From contig JANCRA010000119.1 of assembly GCA_024362935.1 (NCBI GenBank), positions 1,139,001-1,203,000 on the forward strand: 64,000 bases of DNA, read 5' to 3'. How positions within the stretch are numbered: position 1 is the stretch's first letter; each line of letters opens with the position of its first letter. Below the pieces are notes generated by a model that saw only the letters and a list, made by a program, of their open reading frames with translations, made no database searches and was not told the origin of the DNA. A program made the translations under genes and the position numbers. Source of the stretch: Setophaga petechia (lineage: Eukaryota; Chordata; Aves; Passeriformes; Parulidae). Positions 41,167-52,739 of the stretch are shown in pieces.

Positions 41167-43909
41167 TTACCCACCAAGTGTAACCAGGTCCTCAACAAAA
41201 ACAATTCCACGGATGGGTTTGTCTTTGCCTGAAGTGGGACTAATCCAAACAGTCTTTCCTAAAATACCTTTCCTGTGCACCATAGGGACTTTATCTCCAT
41301 CCACTGTGTGCAGGGGTTCAGACTGAGCAGAACCAGCTTGATTGATGGACCCTCGGATGTTGACCATCCAGGTGGCTTTTGCTGAGTTCATTTCCCAATT
41401 TCTGAAAGTTCCCCCGCCAAGTGCCTTCAGGGTAGTCTTAAGTAGTCTGTTACACTGTTCAACTTCTCTGGCAGCTGGTGCATGAGAAGGAATATGGTAT
41501 ATCCATCCAATACCATGTTCCCTGGCCCAGGTGTTTATAAGCCATTCTTGAAATGGGTCCTGTTGTCCAAATCAGTTTGCTCAGGGGTGCCATGTCTCCA
41601 CAGGATTTGCTTTTCCAGGCCCAAGATGGTGTTCCTGGCACTGGTGTGAGGCACAGGGTAGGTCTCCAGCCATCCAGTGGTGGCTTCCAGCATGGTCAGC
41701 ATGTAGCGCTTTCCCTGGTGTGTCTGGGGCAGGGTGATGGAGTCAATCTGCTGATGCCGAATTTTGCCCCAAAAGGCGATAATAAACTGCCCAGAGACAG
41801 AATTTGAGGCCTATAGGCAGGAGGTATTTAATGGACAACGCGTTGGAGAAATCCTAAATGGATTTCTAAGTTATGAACAGCAAAAGCGGGTTTTTTATAC
41901 ACTTTTGAACAAGGATTACATCATTTATTACATGCATATTCATAGGTAGGCAGGAGTATAGGCGGAGTCTTCCGGGAATTCTTGGTCTTCCTTAGTTAAA
42001 TTTTAAGCTTTTCCTAATTTGGACAGCTTCCTGTTATTCTTGGCATGTTTTTCCATGGTTTGGCAGAAGTTACTGTTGTACTTGGCTTGATTCTATCAGC
42101 TTGGCAGGTCACTTTAACTTATTGGCTTCCACTTCTGCTTTCTTCTTCAAATATTGCTTTTTTTCTTCAAATATTCTAATTCCAAAGTTTCTCCTGTGAG
42201 TGTATTTTAGATTATTTATTAACTTATCTAGATAACTGATCAAAGTTCTTCCTAACAGTGTATTTTAGGTTATTTATTAACTTCTGTGATTCTCTTGATA
42301 TACTTTTAAGTGTCTTTTAATTCTTTTATTTCTCAAAAACTATTGTTCATTATAATAAATGGCTTCACTTCCAGGCCTCCCCATACTTTGGACCATTTCC
42401 CACCACAGCACAGGGGCTTCCACCCACTTGACCTGTTTGATGGCAGCACACGTCTCACAGTCATGGACAACCTGAGAATCCACACCTCAGTCTCGTGACC
42501 ACTTATGGCATTTCTGCCCTGATGACCTGAGGCATCATGGGCCCATCAAGCTAGGAACAACTCCTCCTTGTGTTGCCAATCTAAGTCTGTCTTTGATACC
42601 TCTATCTTTGCAGCCTTACCTATCTGCTCATTCTTTTGGTGTTCCTCACTAGCCTGACTCTTGAGGACATGGGCATCTACCTCACAGACTTTCACAGGCA
42701 GCTTCTCCACCCAAGTAGCAATGTCTTTCCACTCATCAGCAGCCCAGACTGGCTTTCCTCTGTGCTACCAGTTGGCCTTTTTCCACCTCTCCAGCCAGCC
42801 CCACAGAGCACTGGCTACCATCCATGAATTGGTATAAAGGTAGAGCTTTGGCCCCTTCTCTCTCTCAGCAATATCCAGGGCCAGTTGAACGGGCTTGAGT
42901 TCAGCAAGTTGATTTGGTTCACCTTATCCTTTGGTAGCTTGGGCAACCTGATGTGGGGGGCTCCATTCAGCTGCTTTTCACTTTTGTTTCATCCCCATGA
43001 TGTGACAGGAACCATCAGTGAAAAGAGCATATAGTGCTTCTGCTGATAGTTGGTTGTACGGTGGAGCTTCTTCAGCATGTGTCACTTGTTCCTCTTCCTC
43101 TTCATCAGTGAGACCAGTGTTTTCACCTTCTGGCAGATTGTAATTATCTCCAGAATCCCAGGGCGATTCAGGTTTCCAATACGGGCGCGCTGTGTAGTAA
43201 GAGCAATCCATTTACTCCATGTAGTGTCAGTGGCGTGGTGGGTGGTGGGAACTTTTCCTTTAAACATCCACCCCAGCACTGGTAGTTGGGGTGCCAGGAG
43301 GAGTTGTGCTTCCAGGCCAGTCACCACTGAGGCAGCCTGGACTCCTTCATAGGCAGCCAAGATTTCCTTCTATGTGGGAGTGTATTTGGCTTCAGACCCT
43401 CTGTAGCTTCGACTCCAAAATCCCAGTGGTGCACCCCAAGTCTTCTCAGGCACCTTCTGCCAAAGGCTCCAGGACAAGCCATGGTTCCTGGCTGCAGAGT
43501 AGAGCATGTTCTTCACCTCTGGTCCTGTCCTGACTGGGCCAAGGGCAACTGCATGAGCGATCCCCTGCTTGATCTGGGCAAAGGCTTGTTGCTGCGCAGA
43601 GCCCCACTGGAAATTGTTCTTGCGGGTGACCAGGTAGAGAGGGCTCCTGATCTGACTGTACTCAGGAATGTGCATCCTCCAAAAGCCTATGGCACCCAGG
43701 AAAGCTTGTGTTTCCTTCTTGCTAGTTGGTGGAGACATAGCTGTGATCTTGTTGATGACCTCGGTGGGAATCTGACGCTGTCCATCTTGCCACATCACTC
43801 CCAGGAACTGGATCTCTTGAGCAGGTCCCTTGACTTTGCTCTTCTTGATGGCGAAGCTGGCTTCTAGCAGAATCCTGATGATCCTCTCTCTTTTCTCAAA
43901 TACTTCCAT
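41167..43909 (-). pseudogene. Pol 3' part of element B (RT end, RNase H, integrase)
   Basis: 43370-43909 continues RT (SFAIKKSKVKGPAQEIQFLG; KETQAFLGAIGFW). 42978-43360 holds the connection region and RNase H start (YALFTDGSCHIMG). Integrase is broken by stops around 42400-42900 and by the LTR, with the C-terminal part (MVNIRGSINQAGSAQSE, KGILGKTVWI) at 41167-41391. All parts align with A pol. Confidence 0.82.
41752..42367 (-). mobile_element. Solo LTR inserted in element B integrase
   Basis: TGATGCCGAATTTTGCC to ATGGCTTCA, 616 bp, interrupts a segment continuous in A (AATCTGC/CACGCCTCC). Flanks CTGC and CTTC may be a 4-bp target duplication with one change, which would fit a class I element. 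Polyadenylation-like ATTAAA on minus near 41830. The orientation is tentative. Confidence 0.7.
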
Positions 43910-43921
43910 TGCTGTGTTCCC

Positions 43922-44824
43922 TCACACAATGATGTCATCGATTTGCTGCAGGTGTTCTGGAGCCTCACCCTTTTCCAGTGCAGCCTGGATCAGTCCATGG
44001 CAGATGGTGGGGCTGTGCTTCCACCCCTGGGGAAGTCGGTTCCAGGTGTACTGCACGCGCCTCCAGGTGAAAGCAAACTGAGGCCTGCATTCTGCTGCCA
44101 GAGGAATGGAGAAAAATGCATTGGCAATATCTATAGTGGCGTACCACCTTGCTGCCTTGGACTCCAGCTCGTACTGGAGTTCCAGCATGTCTGGCACAGC
44201 AAAGCTCAGTGGTGGAGTCACTTCATTCAATGCACGATAGTCCACTGTCACTCTCCATTCTCCTTCAGATTTACGCACAGGCCAAATGGGGCTGTTGAAG
44301 GGTGAGTGGGTCTTGCTGACCACCCCTTGGCTCTCCAGCTCACGGATCATTTTGTGGATGGGGATCACAGCATCTCGATTTGTCCAATACTGCCGGCGGT
44401 GCACTGTTGAGGTGGCGATTGGCACTCGTTGCTCTTCTACTTTCAGGAGACCTACTGCAGATGGGCTTTCTGATAGTCCAGGCAAAGTGTTCAACTGCTT
44501 GATGTTTTCTGCCTCCACAACAGCTATGCCAAAAGCCCATCTGAGTCCCTTTGGGTCTTTGTAATAGCCATTCTGGAGGAAATCTATCCCCAGAATACAC
44601 GTGGCCTCTGGGCCAGTCACAATAGGATGTTTTTTCCACTCTTTCCCAGTCAGGCTCACCTCGGCTTCTAACAGGGTCAATTGCTGTGATCCCCCTGTCA
44701 CACCAGCAATAAAAACAGACTCTGTCCCCACATGTCTTGATGGGATTAATGTGCATTGCACACCAGTATCTATCAAAGCTTTATACTCTTGTGGTTCCGA
44801 TGTGCCAGGCCAACAAATCCACAC
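43922..44824 (-). pseudogene. Protease and RT start of element B
   Basis: Single 300-codon frame. Protease: ALIDTGVQCTLIPSRH and CILGIDFLQNG. It passes without stops through RRQYWTNRDAVIPIHK (where A has two TGA) into RT: VDYRALNEVTPPLS, IDIANAFFSIPL, LPQGWKHSPT. It ends at QIDDIIV followed by TGA, where A has YIDDVIVW. Both the Tyr of the RT motif and the next Trp are changed. Confidence 0.85.
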
Positions 44825-44849
44825 AGACCAGAAAACATGGTTTTCCCTA

Positions 44850-44881
44850 GCCTCTACCTGACTAGAGGCAGGGCCCCTCTA
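44850..44881 (-). promoter_or_regulatory. Candidate readthrough signal between gag and pro (B)
   Basis: UAG at 44879-44881, then 9 nt, then the 7-bp stem GCCTCTA/TAGAGGC with 6-nt loop (44850-44869). The stem is unchanged relative to A although the flanks differ at several bases. Confidence 0.58.
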
Positions 44882-45941
44882 AGCCTGGTTATCCTTCTTT
44901 CCCTGGGCATATGTCTTGGATGTTCCTTCAAGGGGATCGGACATGTCATCATCATCATTATCATACCTGGCAGTTCAGCTACGGGCAACTGGAGCTGCTT
45001 TCCTTTTGGTGGAACTCCCTCTCTCAGGCCTGTCTTCCTTCAATTCACGCACCCATCGTGCCAGAACAGCAGTAGGTTTTCCCTCCTATATCCTCATGTT
45101 TTCTCCACAATCACTCAGGTAGAACTACAGCTCAGCTCGCGGGGTGTACCTTCTCTCGCCATCTGGGAAATGTCTGCCTTGGATACCAGAACCTCTGATC
45201 TGTACTGCTGAGATTTGGAGGAGGTTTTCTTTAATCTCCTCTCTGAGCTTCTTATGATTCTCCTCTATTTTGTCCTCTAATTTCTGCAGATGTGTTTCTA
45301 CCATTGCGATTCTGGCATGTGTTGGGCCATGCACAGCATCTGCATATGCTCAGAGCTTCCTTGTCATATCAAGCACGGTCTCTTCCCTCTCATCCCTCTT
45401 CATTATGGCTAAGGCAGAAGCATGTTCATGTGTTCATGTAGCACAAGTCATACAAGTTTCCACCACATCCCAGGCGTGCATGGTACCAAGTCTGGGTTCT
45501 TAGTTGTCATGTCATCTGAGAAGATAATCTCTGCCACTGCCATTTCTCTCGGGCATTTGATCCCTTGCTCTATGGTCTTCCACTGAGTTTGTTGCATATA
45601 AAGATCATCTGCATACAGGTATCTTTGTGCAACACTGTCCAAGACCCGTGACCAGAGGCTGTGTGGATTAGCCCCCCTCATAATTCCTTGGTCAATGACA
45701 GGATCATGTGACAGGGACCCCAAATGCCTCACTTCAGTGCCATCCAGAATTGTAGCCTCGCCTGCAGCATCCCAGAGACGGACTAACCAACTAATTATGG
45801 ATTCATCAGGTCATCGGGTGTAATCCTTCCTTAGGCCATGAAGGTCCTTCAGGGAAAAAGACTCAGTATTGGCTTCTGATCTCGTGCCTGCTGCTTTGAC
45901 TCCTGCTTTTATTTCAGGAGGCATTGAGGGTCCTTCTCCTG

Positions 45942-45972
<31 letters not shown>

Positions 45973-46961
45973 TCATCATCCACTGGTTGATCGATCTTGT
46001 CCGTGCATTTCCCATTTCTAGTGCTGGTAACAACAGACATTGTTTGAGACTTATTGCCTGGTTTAGCTGCTGGCTTAGGCTCACTATCTGGTTTAGCTGC
46101 TGGCTTCGAGCCTGGGCTGTTGGCTTTGGCCTGACTGTGGTAGCTACTGATTTATCTCCCTGCCCCTCTGCCTCTGTCTGCTGCCCTACAGTATCTAACA
46201 AGGTGCGATAAGCATAGGCCAGGGCCCAGCTTATTGCAATGAGCCTTTTCTCCTTGGAATCGTCATGGCACTTCTCTTTTAGGTATTTCCCCACCTCAGC
46301 TGGGTTCTGAATTTGTTCCCATGGAAAATCTCAGTCTACGGGATCAGATAATACCTTCAGGGTTTGGCCTGTATTTTCCCATTCTCCACACCACTCAGGA
46401 TTTTTCACGCCTGCATCTGCTTCTGGGTCAGGGGTCTCATCAACTCCTCTGGATATCTCAGCTCCCATTCTAGAGAAACTGCAGACCATATAGAGGAAGC
46501 TTAAATACCAGATTAAATGCCAGATTTAATATCAGAAAGATGGTCTCTTTAACGTTCAGGGGAAACTGAACATTCTCAAAAAGTGACATAACTGATTGAA
46601 AGGAGAAGAAGGAAAGGAAAAGCTGGAAAGCCTCATTCCCTGCTCCTCCTCTAACAAACTGGGTGCAATTACTAATAAATTCCCAAAACATACTACTGGA
46701 ACTGGGATGCAGGGTAGGACGAAGAAGCCATAAACCATAAATATCGTAAACAGACATCAGTATCTTTGTAAGTGCCCTATAAATCATTATCACCAAGGCC
46801 AGTACAACAGCTATTCCCATCCGTGCTGCTCTACTGTAAAAATTACGTATTATGGACAATAATCCTAGTGACCAGAAAGGTATTGAAACCTCAAAAAGGT
46901 CTAGAGACCGGAACCACATGGAGGCCTCCACCCCAAGAGATATTTAAGCAACATGGCTACT
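44879..46961 (-). pseudogene. Gag of element B, interrupted
   Basis: Same order as A gag. N-terminal hydrophobic segments are MGIAVVLALVIMIYRALT, FLSFFSFQSVMSLF and ETIFLILNLAFNLVF (46470-46931). The middle part is ISWALAYAYRTLLDTVGQQTE (45968-46294). Capsid is HSLWSRVLDSVAQRYL and QTQWKTIEQGIK (45448-45732), followed by the coiled-coil stretch (45125-45334). A TGA after KLV at 45448-45450 coincides with the TGA in A. An ATCATC run (45943-45972) expands an acidic tract. Confidence 0.8.
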
Positions 46962-47038
46962 GACTGCTTTAACTCACTAGAGAGCGAGCACAACCAACAC
47001 ACAATCAATAGGGCTTTTTTCCACCTTCTTGAGTCCAA

Positions 47039-47050
47039 CGTTGGGTGCCA
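47039..47050 (-). other. Primer-binding site of element B
   Basis: Minus strand TGGCACCCAACG, one base different from A (TGGCGCCCAACG). Confidence 0.65.
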
Positions 47051-47061
47051 AGAGATGTATT

Positions 47062-47695
47062 TGTCCTGGTTCAGAGCAAATCCCGAAGGGGCTCTGGTAG
47101 GAAAGTAGATTCAATCAGTCCCTCCCTGCAACCGGTCCAGGAGAAAATACCTCCTTGGAGAAAGGTGGAAAAAACCTGTTTATTAAACAATAAAACCTAA
47201 ACAATATTAAACAATAAAACCCCTTGCTGCTCCAGAAGAGATGAGAAACTGAGAAAGTCCCTCCCTGGGTTGCATCTGAGCTCACTCAGTCTCTGATCAG
47301 TCCCTCTGGTGCTGGAAATGTCGCAGGCCAGGCCCGGCCCAGTGGCCACAGGTGAAGCTGCTGGTGCTCTTCTGGGTGTTCAGGCCAGAGCAGGTTTGAC
47401 CAGCTCCAAAGGGAAAAAAAACCCACAGTCCAGGGAACTTCTTTGTCTCCTTTGCCTCAGCTAGCTCAACTAACCAAAAGCAAAAGAGAGCTCTGTCCCG
47501 CTGTCTGTCCATCCACAGACAACACAGTCTGGAGCAGGAATGTGGAGGAGGAGTGCAGTGTCTGAAAAAACCTGCTGCTTCTTCTCTTCCTCTCTTCACT
47601 CTCTGGAACATGTCTTAAAGGTGCAAAATTTATTATTCAGCATAAACAGAATGAGACAATTGGGAATAAAAGCATCATTTAGTCAACCCAGGACA
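47062..47695 (-). repeat. 5' LTR of element B
   Basis: 634 bp, TGTCCTGGTTCAG to CAACCCAGGACA; minus-strand AATAAA in TTTAATAAACAGG near 47180. Same layout as the A LTRs with low base identity. Start set by the conserved TGTCCTGG end. Confidence 0.75.
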
Positions 47696-47929
47696 CCCAC
47701 CCATGGCTCACTTTTTTCTTACTTTCCCAAGCTTGCTGACAAACTTGCTGAGTCCTGATGACTCTTCTTCTTGTATCTTTTTCAAGGATATGCCGAACCC
47801 ATTTCTGAATATGTCCATTATTCATTGTTTGTGAATGTATCCCTTGTCCATTAGTACAAGCAGGCTGGATTGTGCATTGGCTGAATATGGCAATTTTCTA
47901 GCAAGAACTCCTCAATCTGCTAAAAACTC
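47696..47929. other. No recognised gene
   Basis: Short AT-rich flank of element B with no features that I can name. Confidence 0.35.
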
Positions 47930-48226
47930 TCAATATGTAGCCGTACTGAGATGATTGGAACCACACAGGGAACAACCAAGACCATCCTGAGGACTGGGAC
48001 CACACTGGGGGTAATTGGGAGTGAGTCAGACCATGCTGGGAGGGACTGGGATCATCTGGGGAGTGACTGGGAATAGAGCAGGGACAACTGGGTTCAACTG
48101 GGACCATACTGGGATTGACTGTAACCATAGGGGAGTGATGGAAGCACACTGGGAACAGCTGGGACCATGCTGGGAGCAACTGGGATCACTCTGATGGTGA
48201 CTGGAATCATGGAGGGATTGACTGGG
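47930..48226. repeat. ACTGGGA minisatellite, left of element D
   Basis: Units of 14-30 bp on ACTGGGACCA and ACTGGGAGTGA. Interrupted by element D; continues at 53024. The last six bases, ACTGGG (48221-48226), match the six bases right of D. Confidence 0.88.
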
Positions 48227-48511
48227 TGTTGCTTTTAGGCGTGGCGACTTGGTTCTAAGTCCGGCACGGTGGCCTAATGCCTGGGCTCACTCAGTCCATA
48301 AGCTCCAGACACCAATGTGGTGGACAGCAAATGGCGTTTATTCAAGGGTCTCGGGGGTTTTTATGGCTTGGGTAGCCTGTGTCATTTCTTTCTGCTCACG
48401 TCCAGCTGGGTGTGGCCAGGCACGGAGCAGTGGTCTAACTACAGGGTGGGGGGATATCCTCACTGACTGTACAGCCGGAAATCTTCCACACGCAGGCCCT
48501 AACTCACCACA
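48227..48511 (-). repeat. 3' LTR of element D
   Basis: 285 bp. Minus AATAAA in TTGAATAAACGCC (about 48335). A polypurine tract GAGGGAGGAGGGAGA (minus) at 48512-48526 abuts it. Compared with the 5' LTR it carries G at some 30 plus-strand positions where the other has A. Confidence 0.9.
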
Positions 48512-48805
48512 TCTCCCTCCTCCCTCATGATTAGTAAAATTCTTATAGAGTTATAAAACGTAGAGGTTACAAAATTTCATGGGTTAGTAAAATTAGTGTA
48601 AAATTATAAGTGTGTTAGTAACTGGCACGCCTTAAAGTAATTGTCGGCCCTCGAGAAATAAAATGTTAGTAATTTCTAAATGCCTTTTAACGAATAGCAC
48701 CAGTTTGTTTAATATGCAAGGCCTGAAGATTAGGGTTAGTAGGATTATAGTGAGTGGGCCTATCAGGGTAGAAATCAGGGTGGTGAGCTATGAAGACTGG
48801 TTGAA

Positions 48806-49290
48806 CTACGACTCGAACCAGCCTTGTTGAGCTTCTTTGTCCATCTTCTTTAGGTTTAGCCGGTTTCTCAGCTCGGTCATGGAGTCTTTGACGACTCTGG
48901 TGTGGTCTGCATAAAAGCAGCATTCTTCTTTCAAGGCAGCACACAGGCTTCTTTGCTGCATGAACAAGAGGTCCAGTCCTCGCCTGTTTTGGAGGACCAC
49001 TTCTGAGAGCAAGGAAAGTGATTTTTCTAGGGAAGAGATGGATTTCTCGATCTTTTGCAAGTCTTCGTCGACTGTCATTTGCAGTTGTGCTAGTCTTTCA
49101 TGTCGCGTTGCAAGGGCTGAGATGCCTGTGGCAGCACTGGTAGCTCTTAAACTGAGGAGCATCGCGATGGTGATGCCTGTTATCACCTCTCGTTTGTGGA
49201 GCTGGTCAGGTTCCTCGAACAAGCGATACACTTCTTCTTCTTGGCGATACAGCACTCTGGGGACAATTAGAACTTGGACACAAAAGTCTG
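48806..49290 (-). pseudogene. env: Envelope transmembrane subunit remnant of element D
   Basis: Fragment of a membrane-fusion subunit of the gamma/D type. In order: a hydrophobic fusion-peptide-like stretch (GITIAMLLSL), a heptad-repeat coil (LQKIEKSISSLEKSL), an immunosuppressive-type segment (LQNRRGLDLL) and a CX6CC motif (CAALKEECC). The N-terminal start is broken and the C-terminal membrane anchor is only partly readable near 48690-48800. Not intact. Confidence 0.82.
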
Positions 49291-50210
49291 TAGAATGATT
49301 GAATTTGTCAAGGAGTACACATGGGCTTACTCCTGATTGCTGACAGACTCACATTCTCGATGCAGCTGGGATCACTTACTGGAATTTCCCTCTCTTCAGT
49401 TTGACGAATTGTCGGCAGACATTGCTCATCTGCTTTGCTAAGGTTGCATTACCAAAGCATTTGCCTTGGCCTGTGACCTGACTTAGGGTAATGCCTCTCC
49501 GGGGGATGTCTCATCTGCATTGGCATGGATTGTCTGACTTTGAGAAGATGAATGGGAGATCGAGGGCAACACTTTCGTAAAAAGGAGGTTGTGCATTATA
49601 GCATAACAGCATGACTCTGTGAAGTTCAGGTTGGATTGGTTTAACGATAAGAAGGTAGCATTTAACACGCTTAAGAATGGATTGGAGGGGGTTGGTTTGG
49701 CTAAGAGATCGGATGGGGAGGTAAGTTTTGGCATCTGTGTTTTGCGGCTAGAACTATCGTTAGCTGCGATCTCTTTATTCATTGCTAGAACCGGATTAGG
49801 TCTGACTGATTGAGGTATTGAGGCTGGGAATCTAACGATTTGTATGTTCGCCCAGGAGTATTGATAGAGATAAACAAACACTGTCCGCACTTTGCCCATG
49901 GCTCAGCTGTCATGGGCATTATCATTATCATTATCAGCTGCAGGATTATCATTACATAGCCTGTGCAGGTATGCAGTTTATAGTATTGGTGTGTAAGCAC
50001 AAAATCTTTCGAATCAAATTTTGGTTCTACACAGCTATGGGGAGTATACTTAACTTGCAGGAACTTATCAGGCTGTTGTGGCTCTTATTTATTGCTTGTC
50101 ACAATTGTCTCACACCTCCAATATCCACAATATCCATACCCTGGGTAATTACAATAACTTTTCTTTGGATTAGAAGCAGGGCACGAGTAGGTCTGAAATA
50201 ATGTCGTCTC
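49291..50210 (-). pseudogene. Envelope surface subunit remnant of element D
   Basis: Pieces with several N-glycosylation sites (NATF, NFTE) at 49483-49899. The remains of a CXXC motif typical of gamma-type SU are there but a one-base deletion near 49600 disrupts it. Frameshifts and stops prevent a continuous reading. Confidence 0.6.
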
Positions 50211-50239
50211 CAGAAATCTGGGACGCGCTGTACGACCCG

Positions 50240-51055
50240 GGAAGATGTCTTTTAACCTGAACTCGAAAGATGGGGTGTCGGCTGTAACAATTTCTTTGAT
50301 GACTTCTTCACCTGAGAGATGGCGTAGAACCTACTTGAATGGCTGGTGAGGGTAATGTTTTGTGTCTGCTTGTCCTCCGCCTGCTAAGTCTAGATACAAG
50401 ATCACACAGAGGCACCGTTGCTGCTTTGATTTTGATGGTACGACCTTCTCAGATGACGTCTGGTTGCTCGGTGGTCTCTTTCTTTTTCCCGGTAGTGGGG
50501 CATACGGATTGCGGGGCTGTCCAAAGATCTAGTCTTGCAAACAAAGTCTCACAATTCTCATGAGTTTCACTTTGAAGGTCTAGTTTAATAGATCTGAGTG
50601 GACAGCATTTAATGTCTCTGTCCTTTTTGACGGCCGCATATCCCCGCCCCGTGAGCACTAGTCTCTAACCTCGTTCCCACCTCTCTAGTTCATTTTTTAT
50701 CACAACCCGTGGGCCTTCTTCTAGTGCTCGAGTGGCCCAGTGTTTCTGGGCCGGACTGTTTGTTTCATCTTCTCTAGGGAATTGGTTTAACACTAGCAGT
50801 GCAGTTGCTAGTATGCTCGCCTGGTCACTCGTGGGAATGGCATTAGTGTAGCTTTCCGTCTTTGCTAGTACTTCTAGCTTATTTTTCAGGGTCTGGTTTG
50901 CTCTTTCGACGATGGCTTGTCCGGTGCTGTTGTACGGGATGCTATGTACTAAAGCGATGTTCTATTTCGAGACAAGAGCTTGGACTGTCTTTGAGATGAA
51001 GTTTGGGCCGTTGTCTGTTTTGATTTGTTTTGGAACTCCAAGCCTGTTGTGGTGT
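50240..51055 (-). pseudogene. Integrase C-terminal two thirds of element D
   Basis: Minus strand reads IKTDNGPNF (second Asp), a TAG after LVSK, then HSIPYNSTGQAIVERANQTL (third acid) and a basic C-terminal region (ATRALEEGPRVVIKNELE). Betaretrovirus/class II style. Later codons pass into env with stops. Confidence 0.8.
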
Positions 51056-51740
51056 GTTAATTTAGTTTGGTTTTATAGCTCCCCTAATTTGTACTGCCTC
51101 CCCCCTATTTTCTCATAATGGTTTGGTCCTCCTGTTTCTTCCCGCCAGTGACCTGCCAATCTTTTCGTTTCCCTGGTTACTCCCGCCATTCCTTTTGTCC
51201 GTTATATGAGTTATGTAATTCCCCCTCCCTTTTTCTCCTTTTATGCAGACTTAACCCCCTCCCTAAGTCCAGTCAATCACTCCCTGCCCCTTCCCAGTTT
51301 CTAGAGAGTTCTCCGTTCTCGGGGCAGGGATTGGCTGTAGAATCGGGGGCCCCTCCCTTATTTTATCCTAATTCGTTCCTGTACTCTGTCAGTTATGTTT
51401 AGCCTACTCCCATGTGTTCCCCGATTGGTTCTGTATCAGCTCCTCCTTTGGTAACCTCCCTCAATATATAATCTTGTTTCGCCCCTCCCCGGGGGTCACT
51501 CACTGGGACCTTCCTTTCCCTGACACCCGGTTGCTCTCCCTGGAAGCCTTCCTGCTTTAGCAATAAAGCTACCTTCAACCCAGTGAGTGTCCTGGCTCCG
51601 TCTTCGTCTTCCTAGCAGTGGCAGCAGTCCAGCGTGAGGTCAGCCCAGGGCCTTTAGCCGCCAAGGGGACCCACCGCTTGCAGCTTGGGCATTGGCCGCC
51701 CCGAGCCAGCCGGACGCTTGACCACTTGGCCAACGCCGCT
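51056..51740 (+). mobile_element. LTR-like insertion on the opposite strand inside D integrase
   Basis: Separates MAWL from HNRLGVPK of integrase. It has a TATA-like CAATATATAATC at about 51465, AATAAA at about 51561 and a following CAGTGAGTGTCCTGG, in plus orientation, so it is an LTR-type element of another family. About 120 bp on its right (51618-51740) are not LTR-like and may be leader sequence. No target duplication is visible. Confidence 0.6.
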
Positions 51741-52700
51741 GCACAAGCCATGCCATGACTGTCAGCCAATGTTGGATTGTCGCATTGGAGTCGGTCTTGA
51801 GATGCTGTGTGGCTACAATCATGCCGCTGTACATATCTACGGTAACTGCGAGCCACGCTCGGGGTTTTAACAGCTGGCATTGTGTAAAGTCTGTTTGCTA
51901 TACCTCTGAGGCTTTGAGGCCTTTGGGGTTGACGTCACCTGACCAAAGTGGTGACTTCTGGCAGTGGGGGCACATGGCGACAACGTGCTTTGCGTCCGCG
52001 GTAGAAATCTCACACTTTTTCGCTAGCGCTTTAGCTCTGATGTGAAGGGATTCGTGCAACTGACGAGTTTCTTTCAGCATCCATACGCCTTTTGCGGCGA
52101 CATCAGCCTTGTTGTTGCTAATTTGGTAGAATCTTTTGATTGGGTCATGGCTGTTGACGTGGATGACAGATATGGTGCCTTTCCGTGAGTAAAGTGCTTC
52201 CTCTAGCATCATTGCTGCGGTGGACACTGACACACCTGGTCTGGACATAGCCAGGCAGAGCTTGGCTACAAATATGGAGTCAGTCACAATGTTAAGGTGT
52301 TCTTCTGGGAACAATCTACACGCTAGCACCACGGCTGCTGCTTCAAGCTGTTGGGCTGAAAGCGTGGGGTCGGTTGTCTTGGTGCATTGCCACTGTTCTC
52401 TTGACTGCCATACTGCCGCTGCGGTGGAAGTCTGCGATGATGCGTCCGTGAAGATGGTTGGTCTTGCCCGTGGTCGGTCGATTACTTTTGGTGGGAGGTC
52501 AATATCGATGACTGTGAGCAGCCGAGTCCAAGGGGGTTTTTCTGCATAGCGAGTGTCTCTTCCAAAGCCTGCAAGGGACACAGCTAGATGCTCTGATATT
52601 GTTGTTGACAGCGCAGAGAGCTGTTTACGGAAGGGCAGGTATATCTTGAAAGGTTCGATGCCCAGATGTCTTAGGGCGAGTTTCTTGCCTTTCATAATTA
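51741..52700 (-). pseudogene. RNase H and integrase N-terminal part of element D
   Basis: 266-codon frame (51898-52695). Connection region KLALRHLGIEPFKIYLPFRK; RNase H TIFTDASSQTSTAAAVW, SAQQLEAAAVVLA and IVTDSIFVAKL; integrase zinc site LHIRAKALAKKC..CPHC. A TGA replaces Trp before QTDFTQC, the catalytic-core start with first Asp, which continues to MAWL at about 51745. Class II type. Confidence 0.85.
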
Positions 52701-52739
52701 GGCTGCTGAGACACTCGACTCCCAGGTCTCAGCACCAGA

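Larger units (their letters stand above)
41053..47695 (-). mobile_element. Endogenous retrovirus B: ERV-L-like, same family as A, decayed
   Basis: Minus-strand copy co-linear with A: gag (about 45000-46960), UAG at 44879-44881, pro-RT (43922-44824), then RNase H and integrase in fragments down to 41167. A 5' LTR lies on the right (47062-47695); the expected 3' LTR is absent and an LTR of another family sits there. A 616-bp solo LTR (41752-42367) splits the integrase. Many stops and frameshifts indicate greater age than A. Confidence 0.88.
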
